Below, piece after piece: positions 4,930 through 12,655 of a DNA stretch of 14,988 nucleotides. Made by a program: the position numbers and the translations under genes. The DNA is from Thermoplasmatota archaeon. Lineage in GTDB: Archaea; Thermoplasmatota; Thermoplasmata; UBA10834. The DNA is taken from positions 1 through 14,988 of the forward strand of contig JAUPMC010000070.1 of NCBI GenBank assembly GCA_030836605.1. The letters run 5' to 3'. The notes beneath the pieces were generated by a model, which was not told the origin of the DNA, searched no databases, and was given only the letters and a program-made list of their open reading frames with translations. How positions within the stretch are numbered: position 1 is the stretch's first letter; the number at the start of each line of letters is the position of its first letter.

Positions 4930-7133
4930 CTTATCTTCGCGCCCGCGGCGATCTCCCTGTCGAAGACTATCTTCGTGCCATCGGCCGCCGTGATGACCAT
5001 CGCCTTCTCCCCGGCCAGGAACACCGGGTACCTCTTCCCCGCGTCGCCCTTCTCGACGACGCACGGGACCTTCCGCCCCCCGATGTCGAGCACGGGCGGG
5101 GCCAAGGACTCCAGGCTGCCGGCCTTCATTTCCAGCTTCTGGAACTCCTTGAAGCTCAGCAGCTTCTGGCCAGGCTCGAGCCCGCTTGACACCTGGGTCC
5201 CCGCGGGCAGGTCCCTCTCGGGCGTCAGGAGCGCGAGCTTGCCCTCGGCCTCGGCCGCAAGCAGCATCCCCTCCGACTTGACCCCCCTGAGCGTGGCCGG
5301 CTCGAGGTTGGTGACAATGACGAGCGTCTTCGTCCTCAGCTCGTCCGCCGTGTAGAACTCCTTGAGCCCGCTCACGATCGTGATGGGCCGCCCGATGTCG
5401 ATCGTCATGAGGTACAGCTTGTCCGCGTTCGGGTGCTGCTGCACGTCCAGGACCTTCCCCACCTTCAGGTTCAGGGCGGCGTACTTCTGGAAATCGTTCC
5501 CCGAGGGCGCCTCGACCTTCGCGAACTGCGGGGTCGGCCTCGGGAGCTCCCTCCCCTCGTTGAGCGGCAGGGAGAGCGCCTTCCACCCGGTCTCCTTGAT
5601 CGTCGAGTCCATGCACAGCTGCGTCCAGACGGACTCGGACGAGAACGGCATGAACGGCCAGGCCATGACGGCGAGCGCCTTCGATATGAGGAGGCTCACG
5701 TGCAGCACGGTGCCGCACCTGGCCTTGTCGGCGCCGACGAGGGACCACGGCGCCACGGAGTCGAAGTACTGGTTGCCGAACTGCGCGAGGTCCATGACGC
5801 CCTTGAGGGCGCGCCTGAACTCGCACGCGGCCAGGGCGGCCGAGACCTCCTTCCCGGCCTCGTCGACCCTCCTCAGGGCCTCCCTGTCCCTGTCGTCGAG
5901 CTCCCCCTTCTCAGGGACCTTCCCGAAGTTCTTGTAGGTGAATGACAGCGCCCGGTGGAGGAAGTTGCCATAGGTCGCGACGAGCTCGTTGTTGACCCTC
6001 TGCCCGAAGTCCTCCCACGAGAACTCGGAGTCCTTGGTCTCCGGCATGTTGGCCGAGAGATAGTACCGCAGTATGTCAGGCTTGAACTTCCCGAGGAGCG
6101 ACTGGAGGTCTATGCTCACGCCCATGCTCTTGGAGAACTTCTGGCCCCCCAGGTTCATGAACTGGTTCGCGGTGACGTCGTACGGGAGGTTCAGCCCCCC
6201 GTGCCCCAGGAGTATCGCGGGCCATATGATCGTGTGGAACACGATGTTGTCCTTCCCCAGGAAGTAGTAGCTCCTGCACTCGGGGTCCTCCCAGTACCTC
6301 TTCCACGCGCCGGGGACGCCTTCCATCGCGGCCCCTTCCTTGGTCGCGGACAGGTAGCCGATCACGGCCTCGAACCAGACATATATCCTCTTGCCCTCGA
6401 ACCCCGGGACTGGCACGGGCACTCCCCACGAGAGGTCCCTGGTTATCGCCCGGTCCGCCAGGCCCTCCTTGAGGATGTTGACCGTGAACGCCCGCACATG
6501 CGGTCTCCAGTGCTTGTTCGCCTCGACATACCTGCCGATCTCGTCCGTGAAGTGCGAGAGCTTCAGGAAGTAGTGCTCCGTCTCCTTGAGCTCGGGGACG
6601 CCTCCGCACAGCTGGCATCGCGCGCCCACGAGCTGCTCGGCGTTGAGGTCCATGCCGCAAGAGTCGCACTGGTCCCCGCGCGCGTGGGTGCACCCGCAAT
6701 GCGGGCATGTGCCCTCCACGTACCTGTCAGGGAGGAACCGTTTGCAGCGGGGGCAGTGGAACTGCGGGGTCGAGCGCTTCTCGAGATGGCCCTTCTCCAG
6801 CAGCTTGAGGAACATGGCCTGGGCGGTCTCCTGGTGGTTCCGCGTGTGAGTGCTGGTGAAGAGGTCGAAGTCGAACCCGAGCTCGGCCAGGGCCTTCGCG
6901 TTGGCCTCGTGGTTCCTGTTGGCCACGACCTCGGGGGACACGCCCTCCTTGTCCGCGCTGACGGTTATGGGGGCGCCGTGCATGTCGGAGCCCGAGACCA
7001 TCACGGTGTCGTTGCCCACGAGCCTGTTGAACCTCGCGAATATGTCGGCCGGGAGTATCGAGCCTGTCACGTGTCCCACGTGAATCAGGCCGTTCGCGTA
7101 CGGCCACGCGACGCACACCAACACTTTAGCCAT
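4926..7133 (-). CDS. metG: Methionyl-tRNA synthetase with fused tRNA-binding domain
   Basis: 735 residues. It charges tRNA-Met in the cytoplasm. Class I signatures are HVGH (18-21, the HIGH motif) and KFSKS (332-336, the KMSKS motif). The connective insert carries four CxxC pairs (127/130, 143/146, 156/159, 173/176), the two-zinc form of MetRS. The anticodon-binding helical domain spans about 365-540. A C-terminal EMAP-II/Arc1p-like OB domain follows at about 545-660 (LKVGKVLDVQQHPNADKLY, then NLEPATLRGVKSEGM); many archaea encode this as a separate protein. A further 65-70 residues (about 668-735, beta-rich with VPCVV and KAMVITAADGTKIVFD) have no counterpart that I recognise. It has its own TATA box and is followed by the PHP gene with a 4-base overlap. 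Confidence 0.96.
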   Translation of the reverse strand: MAKVLVCVAWPYANGLIHVGHVTGSILPADIFARFNRLVGNDTVMVSGSDMHGAPITVSADKEGVSPEVVANRNHEANAKALAELGFDFDLFTSTHTRNHQETAQAMFLKLLEKGHLEKRSTPQFHCPRCKRFLPDRYVEGTCPHCGCTHARGDQCDSCGMDLNAEQLVGARCQLCGGVPELKETEHYFLKLSHFTDEIGRYVEANKHWRPHVRAFTVNILKEGLADRAITRDLSWGVPVPVPGFEGKRIYVWFEAVIGYLSATKEGAAMEGVPGAWKRYWEDPECRSYYFLGKDNIVFHTIIWPAILLGHGGLNLPYDVTANQFMNLGGQKFSKSMGVSIDLQSLLGKFKPDILRYYLSANMPETKDSEFSWEDFGQRVNNELVATYGNFLHRALSFTYKNFGKVPEKGELDDRDREALRRVDEAGKEVSAALAACEFRRALKGVMDLAQFGNQYFDSVAPWSLVGADKARCGTVLHVSLLISKALAVMAWPFMPFSSESVWTQLCMDSTIKETGWKALSLPLNEGRELPRPTPQFAKVEAPSGNDFQKYAALNLKVGKVLDVQQHPNADKLYLMTIDIGRPITIVSGLKEFYTADELRTKTLVIVTNLEPATLRGVKSEGMLLAAEAEGKLALLTPERDLPAGTQVSSGLEPGQKLLSFKEFQKLEMKAGSLESLAPPVLDIGGRKVPCVVEKGDAGKRYPVFLAGEKAMVITAADGTKIVFDREIAAGAKIR

Positions 7134-7164
7134 ATGGACCAGCCGTCCACCATGGAACGGGGCG

Positions 7165-7172
7165 CTATTAAA
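7165..7172 (-). promoter_or_regulatory. TATA box of metG
   Basis: TTTAATAG on the minus strand lies about 35 bases before the metG ATG at 7133, predicting initiation near 7143 and a leader of roughly ten bases. It sits in the 72-base gap after the antiporter gene, so metG-PHP can be transcribed independently of the antiporter. Confidence 0.55.
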
Positions 7173-7205
7173 TGTAGCGCGGTGCCGCGGGCGACCGACC
7201 CGGGC

Positions 7206-8495
7206 TCAGTTCATCAGGCGTCGCCTGAGGGACTGCCTGTCCCTGCGGTCTATGCTCTTCTCGGTCGAGAAGCTGAACACGGTGGCGAGCGCGGTGGTCC
7301 CGAGTATCACGAGGAGAGTGACGTTCAGGAAGAGCGCGCCGTAGTCATACTGCCAGAGGGACGACCCTGCCAGCGCGGTAGCGGGAAGGGTCGCGAGCAC
7401 CGCCGCGGAGAGGCCTTTGGGCATCATCGAGAACACGGCGCTCGCCTCCTCGACCTCCATCTCCCCCACCCTCCACACGACCATGGAAGTGAGCCGCCTC
7501 ACGAGCACGATTACGCTTATGACCAGCAGGCCCGCGACCAGGTGGGTCTCCGTGAACGTGCTGAACCTGAACGAGAGGCCCAGGTACACGAAGAAGAAGG
7601 TCCTCACGAAGAAGGTGATCTCGGTGTGGAAGTGGTGTATGTGGTCCTCCGTCAGGGTCGCCAGCTTGAGCGAAGATAGCCTGTTCCTCATGAACTTGCG
7701 GTTCCCTATCACGAGCCCGAACAGGAGGGCGGCCACCGCCCCCGAGCTGTTGACCGGGGACAGCTCGACGAGACCGGCGATCATGAACAGGGCCGCGACC
7801 GTGATCATGTACGACAGGGGCTGGTTGTGGAGCCTCTCGAGGACATAGAGCCAGAGCACGCCCGCGACCAGGCCCACGACCCCGCCGACGACGAACTTCA
7901 CGGCCAGCTCCTCGGCCACCCTGAGCAGGCTGACCTCCCCGATCTGCGCCACCGATATGAGCGTGAGGGCGGTGACTATCACGAGCACGTCGGTGATGAC
8001 GCTCTCCAAGATGAGCATCGCCTTGGTCTGGGGCCTGATCCGCATCCTGTTCGCGAGAGGTATCACCACGGCACCGGTCGTGCCTCCCACGATGGCGCCG
8101 AGGATCAAGGACACGAGGATATCGATGTCCATGACCAGGTGCAGGACGGTCGCGATGGCCGCCATCTCGACCACGAGCGTGAGCACTGACATCAGGGCGG
8201 TCAGGCGCATGGAGTCCAGGACGGTCCTGACGTCCAGGGACAGGCCCCCGTCGAACAGGATTATCACGAGGGCCGCGGACAGGAAGATGTCCTTGAAGGT
8301 GTCGATGTCCGCGACGGTGTCCTCCGTCACGAGGCCGAACCTGTTGCCCAGGATATCCGGCCCTATGACCATGCCCAGGAGTATGAGCATGAGCACGTCC
8401 GGGACCTTGTACCTCGTGAAGAACATGTTCCCGAAGAACCCGATGAATATGATCGACCCGATCGCGATGAACGCGACCACGGTTCCCGGTTCCAT
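7206..8495 (-). CDS. CPA-family Na+(K+)/H+ antiporter
   Basis: 429 residues from ATG 8495, preceded by GGTGAGGTG (8505-8513). The open frame extends upstream to 8690, but those codons pass through the promoter and read as nonsense. About 12 hydrophobic segments are visible. LFDGGLSLD (Leu80-Phe81-Asp82) is the NhaP-like signature. The paired ion-site segments read GGTTGAVVIPL (Thr139-Thr140) and ESVITDVLVIV (Thr168-Asp169). In typical CPA1 exchangers these are GATDP and ES-x-x-ND, so the residue before the catalytic Asp is Thr rather than Asn and the TDP is changed. The family swaps protons for Na+ or K+ across the membrane for pH and salt control. There is no cytoplasmic TrkA domain. Confidence 0.88.
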   Translation of the reverse strand: MEPGTVVAFIAIGSIIFIGFFGNMFFTRYKVPDVLMLILLGMVIGPDILGNRFGLVTEDTVADIDTFKDIFLSAALVIILFDGGLSLDVRTVLDSMRLTALMSVLTLVVEMAAIATVLHLVMDIDILVSLILGAIVGGTTGAVVIPLANRMRIRPQTKAMLILESVITDVLVIVTALTLISVAQIGEVSLLRVAEELAVKFVVGGVVGLVAGVLWLYVLERLHNQPLSYMITVAALFMIAGLVELSPVNSSGAVAALLFGLVIGNRKFMRNRLSSLKLATLTEDHIHHFHTEITFFVRTFFFVYLGLSFRFSTFTETHLVAGLLVISVIVLVRRLTSMVVWRVGEMEVEEASAVFSMMPKGLSAAVLATLPATALAGSSLWQYDYGALFLNVTLLVILGTTALATVFSFSTEKSIDRRDRQSLRRRLMN

Positions 8496-8551
8496 GTCCC
8501 GAAGCACCTCACCCAGCGAGTCCGCCGCTGTTCGTCCGAGTACGGCTGGGG

Positions 8552-8605
8552 AGGATATATGATGATATTGCACGCACGATCGCGGAAGACGGAAACGAAT
8601 ATACC
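8552..8605. promoter_or_regulatory. Divergent promoter region, antiporter / M3 peptidase
   Basis: Minus strand: CATATATCC at 8552-8560 predicts initiation near 8531 and a 35-base leader containing the GGTGAGGTG site of the antiporter. Plus strand: GAAAC followed by AATATACC (8598-8605) fits a BRE-TATA pair with initiation near 8628, which would make the peptidase message leaderless at ATG 8629. The central GATATATGATGATATT stretch could also serve the plus strand, with a start near 8584 and ATG 8608. Confidence 0.5.
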
Positions 8606-8628
8606 AGATGAGCGTGATTATCGGCACC

Positions 8629-10125
8629 ATGGCCTCGTCTGAGCTGGGCCGAGTCAGGACGGACCTGGAGGCGTTCCAGAGCGAGCTCATGGCGGAGTTC
8701 TACGGCAACTACGCAGGGCTCAAGGACGAGCTCAGCACGGTCCCGATATACGACAGGTACCCGCACCTGTTCTCCAAGGAGACGATCGAGGCGATCGGCA
8801 GGGCGGACATGGATGCCCCGCCGGAGGACGACCGGCGCTGGCAGAGGTACCTGCGGGCGTTCTCGACCATGGGGTATGTCGACAGCGTCGTGAAGGAGCT
8901 CACGGACAGGGTCAACACGTGGGAGGCACGGTCGACCGTGGCCTTCGAGGGCGAGGACATCCCGTACAGGATGGTGCCCGTCAAGCTCAGGAACGAGCCT
9001 GACGCCGGGAAGAGGCACGCGCTGTTCGAGGCGAAGCTCGCTACGATGGCCGAGCTGAACCCCCTGCTCCTCGAGAGGATGGCGTCGGCCCACGACACCT
9101 CCGCCCAGCTGGGGTTCAAGAACTACAGGGACATGTGCTCGTCCCTCAAGGGCGTGGACTACAAGGGCCTCGAGGCGAGCATGGAGGACCTGCTCCACAG
9201 GACCGAGGGGCTGTACGCCCGCGAGATGGGCGCGGTCCTTCAGGAGAAGGTCGGGCTCTCCCTCACCGACGCCTGGAGCTGCGACATCCCGCACGCGTTC
9301 AAGGGCGAGGAGTACGACCGGTACTTCTCCAAGGACCGGCTGGTTGGGGCGTTCTTCGAGACACTGAAGGCGATGGGGATAGACCCCGGGGCCTACGGCA
9401 ACATCATGATAGACACAGAGGACAGGGAGAAGAAGACCCCTAGGGCGTTCTGCGCGCCCGTGAAGGTGCCCGACGACGTGAAGCTCGTCATCAAGCCCAT
9501 GGGTGGCTGGCGGGACTACGAGGCGTTCTTCCACGAGGGCGGCCACGCGTGGCACTTCGGGAGCACGGACAGGAGGCACCCCGCGGAGTTCAGGTACCTC
9601 GGGGACAACTCCGTCACGGAGGGGTACGCGTTCCTGCTCGAGCACCTGGTCACCGACAAGCTCTGGCTCAAGAGGTACCTGGGCTTCGAGGACTCGGGAG
9701 ACTATGTGCGCTTCGCCCTGGTCAACAAGCTCATGTTCCTGCGCAGGTACGCCTCGAAGCTCATCTACGAGATGAAGCTGCACCAGGCCCGGGTGACCCC
9801 GGAGCTCGGGGACGTCTACAGGTCCACGCTCCAGAAGGGCCTGAAGTTCAGGCACTCGGAGAGGCACTTCCTCGAGGACGTGGACGACGGGTTCTACTGC
9901 GCAGAGTATCTCCGCGCATGGGTGTTCGACGGCCAGCTCAGGGCGGCCCTGGCCGAGAAGTTCGGCGAGGAGTGGTTCCTGAGCGAGAAGGCGGGGGCGT
10001 ACCTGAAGGAGTTGTGGTCCTACGGCCAGAAGTTCAACGCGGACGAGCTGGTGCGGACCGTGGGCTACATCGAGCTGGACAGCGAGCCCCTGATCCAGGA
10101 GATCGAGCGCGGGCTGACCGGATAG
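8629..10125 (+). CDS. M3-family-like zinc oligopeptidase
   Basis: 498 residues from ATG 8629; ATG 8608 would add seven. The active-site motif is HEGGHAWHF (His302, Glu303, His306), with a probable third ligand Glu331 in NSVTEGYAF, 29 residues after the first His; this is the M3 (thimet/oligoendopeptidase F) arrangement. The N-terminal 250 residues are helical and charged, as in M3 peptidases, where they form one wall of the channel that admits only short peptides. There is no signal peptide, so it should act on cytoplasmic peptides, probably downstream of the proteasome. It is shorter than PepF (about 600 residues), and sequence outside the zinc site is only loosely M3-like. The RLI promoter begins ten bases after the stop. 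Confidence 0.85.
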   Translation: MASSELGRVRTDLEAFQSELMAEFYGNYAGLKDELSTVPIYDRYPHLFSKETIEAIGRADMDAPPEDDRRWQRYLRAFSTMGYVDSVVKELTDRVNTWEARSTVAFEGEDIPYRMVPVKLRNEPDAGKRHALFEAKLATMAELNPLLLERMASAHDTSAQLGFKNYRDMCSSLKGVDYKGLEASMEDLLHRTEGLYAREMGAVLQEKVGLSLTDAWSCDIPHAFKGEEYDRYFSKDRLVGAFFETLKAMGIDPGAYGNIMIDTEDREKKTPRAFCAPVKVPDDVKLVIKPMGGWRDYEAFFHEGGHAWHFGSTDRRHPAEFRYLGDNSVTEGYAFLLEHLVTDKLWLKRYLGFEDSGDYVRFALVNKLMFLRRYASKLIYEMKLHQARVTPELGDVYRSTLQKGLKFRHSERHFLEDVDDGFYCAEYLRAWVFDGQLRAALAEKFGEEWFLSEKAGAYLKELWSYGQKFNADELVRTVGYIELDSEPLIQEIERGLTG

Positions 10126-10135
10126 GCGCTGATAC

Positions 10136-10144
10136 TTTTTTAAA
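10136..10144 (+). promoter_or_regulatory. TATA box of ABCE1/RLI
   Basis: TTTTTTAAA lies in the 42-base gap after the peptidase gene, centred about 28 bases before ATG 10168. Initiation should coincide with the start codon, so the message is predicted to be leaderless; no ribosome binding site is present before the ATG. Confidence 0.7.
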
Positions 10145-10167
10145 CGGACCCGCCTTAACCCAACCCG

Positions 10168-11934
10168 ATGAGGATCGCAATCCTTCTCAAGGATAGGTGC
10201 CAGCCGAAGCGGTGTAGCCAAGAGTGCATACGCTATTGTCCGCCCGTGCGCACGGGCGTGGAAGCCATCGCGATGGGGGACTCCGGGAAGCCCGTGATCG
10301 CGGAGAACCTCTGCGTCGGCTGCGGCATCTGCGTCCACAAGTGCCCGTTCGAGGCGGTCAAGATCATAGGGCTACCCCAGGAACTCGAGGGGGAGCTCGT
10401 GCACCAGTACGGCAAGAACTCGTTCAGGCTCTACAGGCTGCCCGTGCCCAGGGCCGGCCAGGTCATAGGCCTGCTGGGGCCGAACGGGATCGGCAAGACC
10501 ACCGCGATATCCATCCTGTCTGGCCAGGTGGTCCCGAACCTGGGCGAGTTCAAGAAACCCGGGGACTGGGGCAAGGTCCTCGACAAGTACGCCGGCACCG
10601 AGCTGCGCGAGTACTTCAAGGGGCTGGCGGACGGCAAGACGCGCACCGCCCTCAAGCCCCAGTACGTCGACAAGTTGCCCTCAGTGCACAAGGGCGAGGT
10701 CAAGTCGCTCCTGTCGAAGGTCGACGACAGCTCGAGGCTGAAGGAGACGGCCGAACTGCTCGCGATAGACAACATACTGGACAGGGAGGTGTCCAAGCTC
10801 TCCGGCGGGGAGCTCCAGAGGGTGGCCATCGCGGCCACCATGCTCAAGGACGCTGACGTGTACTTCTTCGACGAGCCCTCGTCTTACCTGGACATATTCC
10901 AGAGGCTGAAGGTCGCGAAGGTCGTGCAGGAGCTCAGCACGAGGAAGCAGGTCGTGGTGATAGAGCACGACCTCGCCATCATGGACTTCCTGTCAGACCT
11001 GGTCCACATCATGTACGGCTCCGAGGGGGCGTACGGCGTGATGGCCGTGCCGAGGCCGGTCAGGACCGCCATCAACGTGTACCTCGAGGGCTACATGAGG
11101 GAGGAGAACATCAGGTTCAGGGACACCGAGATCAAGTTCGAGAGGAGGCCCCCGAGGACCGACTGGCAGTCCGAGGCCCTCGTCACTTTCACGGCGCTCA
11201 GCAAGCGCTTCAAGAACTTCACGCTGCATGTCTCGCCGGGGACCATCAAGAAGGGGGAGGTCGTCGGGGCCGTCGGGCCGAACGCCACTGGCAAGACGAC
11301 CTTCGTCAAGGTCCTCGCGGGCGATATCAAGCCGACCTCCGGGGAGGTCTCGGGCGAGGCGACCGTCAGCTACAAGCCGCAGTATATCAAGCCCGAGTTC
11401 GAGGGCTCGGTCAGGGACATGCTCAGGGCATCCCTGGGGAAGGACTTCGACGCGGGGTTCTTCAAGGCGGAGGTGGCGCACCCCCTCAACCTCAAGTACC
11501 TCATGGACAAGGACGTCGACACGCTCTCCGGCGGGGAGCTGCAGAGGGTGTCCATCGCCGAGTGCCTCGGCCGGCAGGCGGACATATACCTGATTGACGA
11601 GCCGTCGGCGTACCTCGACTCGTCCCAGAGGATGACGACCTCCAAGACCATCAGGAGGGTCATCGAGAAGCTCGGGAAGTCCGCGCTCGTCGTCGACCAC
11701 GACGTCTACATGATAGACCTCATATCCGACTCGCTCATGGTGTTCTCCGGGGCGGCGTCCGCCAAGGGCCAGGCGGACGGGCCGATGGAGATGAGGGAGG
11801 GCATGAACAGGTTCCTGAAGGACGTCGACATCACATTCAGGCGCGACCAGGACTCGTCCCGGCCGCGGATAAACAAGAAGGACTCGAGGCTCGACAGGGA
11901 ACAGAAGGGCAGGGGCGAGTATTACTACGGCTAG
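10168..11934 (+). CDS. rli: ABCE1/RLI, ribosome recycling ATPase
   Basis: 588 residues, full length. The N-terminal two-cluster 4Fe-4S domain has Cys11, 16, 20, 24 and Cys49, 52, 55, 59. NBD1 carries Walker A GPNGIGKTT (104-112), signature LSGGELQRVAIA (from about 211), Walker B YFFDEPSSYLD and an EHD switch. NBD2 carries GPNATGKTT (from 370), LSGGELQRVSIA (from 453), YLIDEPSAYLD and DHD. The doubled LSGGE, hinge and Fe-S head are unique to ABCE1. It splits ribosomes into subunits after termination or after aPelota-mediated rescue, using ATP-driven closure. No membrane segments. Its stop overlaps that of the opposing DedA gene in the tetranucleotide CTAG. Confidence 0.97.
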   Translation: MRIAILLKDRCQPKRCSQECIRYCPPVRTGVEAIAMGDSGKPVIAENLCVGCGICVHKCPFEAVKIIGLPQELEGELVHQYGKNSFRLYRLPVPRAGQVIGLLGPNGIGKTTAISILSGQVVPNLGEFKKPGDWGKVLDKYAGTELREYFKGLADGKTRTALKPQYVDKLPSVHKGEVKSLLSKVDDSSRLKETAELLAIDNILDREVSKLSGGELQRVAIAATMLKDADVYFFDEPSSYLDIFQRLKVAKVVQELSTRKQVVVIEHDLAIMDFLSDLVHIMYGSEGAYGVMAVPRPVRTAINVYLEGYMREENIRFRDTEIKFERRPPRTDWQSEALVTFTALSKRFKNFTLHVSPGTIKKGEVVGAVGPNATGKTTFVKVLAGDIKPTSGEVSGEATVSYKPQYIKPEFEGSVRDMLRASLGKDFDAGFFKAEVAHPLNLKYLMDKDVDTLSGGELQRVSIAECLGRQADIYLIDEPSAYLDSSQRMTTSKTIRRVIEKLGKSALVVDHDVYMIDLISDSLMVFSGAASAKGQADGPMEMREGMNRFLKDVDITFRRDQDSSRPRINKKDSRLDREQKGRGEYYYG

Positions 11935-12557
11935 GGCGCGCCGTCGTCGGCCCGCCGACGTCTCTTGCTCCAGTACACGTACCCGATGATGATCGCGAAG
12001 GCCGCGACGAGGACATAGAGGTCGATGTTGTCCGTCGTCTCCGCGAACCTCCGCCATTCATCTATAAGGACATACCCCGCCAGGGCGAGCACGGTCGTCC
12101 AGATGAGCGCGCCGATCGTCGAGAACAGGACGAACCTCTTGACGCGCATCTTGCCTATGCCCGCGGGGAACGATATGAACGAGCGGACGCCGGGGATCGC
12201 GTGCCCGAGGAGGATGCCGATGTCGCCGTACTTCGCGAACCATCTCTCAGCGAGCCCGAGGTCCCTCTCGTCGAGCCATATGTACTTCCCGTACCTCTCT
12301 ATCAGCGGGCGCCCGAACCGGTAGCCGATGTAGTAGGCCACGGTGTTGCCGATGGCGGCCCCGGCGGTCACGACGGCGATTACTAGCACGAGGTTCATCT
12401 CGCCCTCGGCCGCCAAGTACCCGGCGAACGGGATTATCAGCTCGCTGGGGATCGGCGTGATTATCCCCTCGATGGTCATGAGGACGAAGATGCCGGGGTA
12501 ACCGAGGTTCGAGATCAACTCGATGATCAGGTCGGTCCCCCACTGGACCAGGCTCAT
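11931..12557 (-). CDS. DedA/VTT-domain membrane protein
   Basis: 208 residues with about five hydrophobic segments. The DedA hallmarks are visible: Glu30 followed by PIPSE (35-39) in the re-entrant region, and GHAIPGVRSFISFPAG (118-133), the counterpart of the family's GRFIPGVR...PAG motif. His119 stands where I expect the conserved arginine; Arg125 is kept. DedA proteins are inner-membrane lipid transporters/scramblases (for example undecaprenyl-phosphate or phospholipid recycling) that affect proton-motive force; the archaeal substrate is unknown. The C-terminus ends in a basic WSKRRRRADDG tail facing the cytoplasm. The start at ATG 12557 is supported by a TATA box at 12580-12589 and implies a leaderless or near-leaderless message. 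Confidence 0.9.
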   Translation of the reverse strand: MSLVQWGTDLIIELISNLGYPGIFVLMTIEGIITPIPSELIIPFAGYLAAEGEMNLVLVIAVVTAGAAIGNTVAYYIGYRFGRPLIERYGKYIWLDERDLGLAERWFAKYGDIGILLGHAIPGVRSFISFPAGIGKMRVKRFVLFSTIGALIWTTVLALAGYVLIDEWRRFAETTDNIDLYVLVAAFAIIIGYVYWSKRRRRADDGAP

Positions 12558-12579
12558 CGCCCACCGATGAAGGAGCCTG

Positions 12580-12589
12580 CATAAAAAGC
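12580..12589 (-). promoter_or_regulatory. TATA box of the DedA gene
   Basis: GCTTTTTATG-type element on the minus strand, centred about 28 bases before the DedA ATG at 12557. Initiation is expected within a few bases of the start codon. Confidence 0.6.
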
Positions 12590-12621
12590 ATTAGGTGTCC
12601 CCCAGGCCCACGACCGAGAAG

Positions 12622-12629
12622 AATACTAG
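12622..12629 (+). promoter_or_regulatory. TATA-like box of the BASS-type carrier
   Basis: AATACTAG centred about 30 bases before ATG 12656, the only A/T-rich element in the right place. It lies 33 bases from the DedA TATA box and points the other way, so the two genes share a divergent promoter region of about 100 bases. Confidence 0.4.
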
Positions 12630-12655
12630 TACCGGCACGCTCCTCGCACAAGGCG

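Noticed and set aside
4930..5826. Long upstream extension of the PHP reading frame on the minus strand
   Set aside because: It lies fully within metG in another frame and its translation is a low-complexity Arg/Gly/Ala mixture; the PHP fold starts exactly at MRFDLHVHS (4929).
5955..7679. Very long plus-strand open frame opposite metG and the antiporter
   Set aside because: It is an antisense shadow caused by GC-rich codons; it crosses two real genes and their promoter and has no recognisable domain.
8496..8690. N-terminal extension of the antiporter to the upstream ATG at 8690
   Set aside because: The extra 65 residues pass through the TATA box and the divergent peptidase start; ATG 8495 has a good ribosome binding site and begins the first membrane helix.
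8509..10338. 609-codon minus-strand open frame opposite the M3 peptidase
   Set aside because: Antisense shadow of a gene with clear zinc-site motifs; the composition is Val/Leu/Arg/His repeats typical of reverse-frame GC-rich translation.
10993..12057. Long minus-strand frame opposite RLI
   Set aside because: RLI on the plus strand is unmistakable; the frame overlaps both it and DedA.
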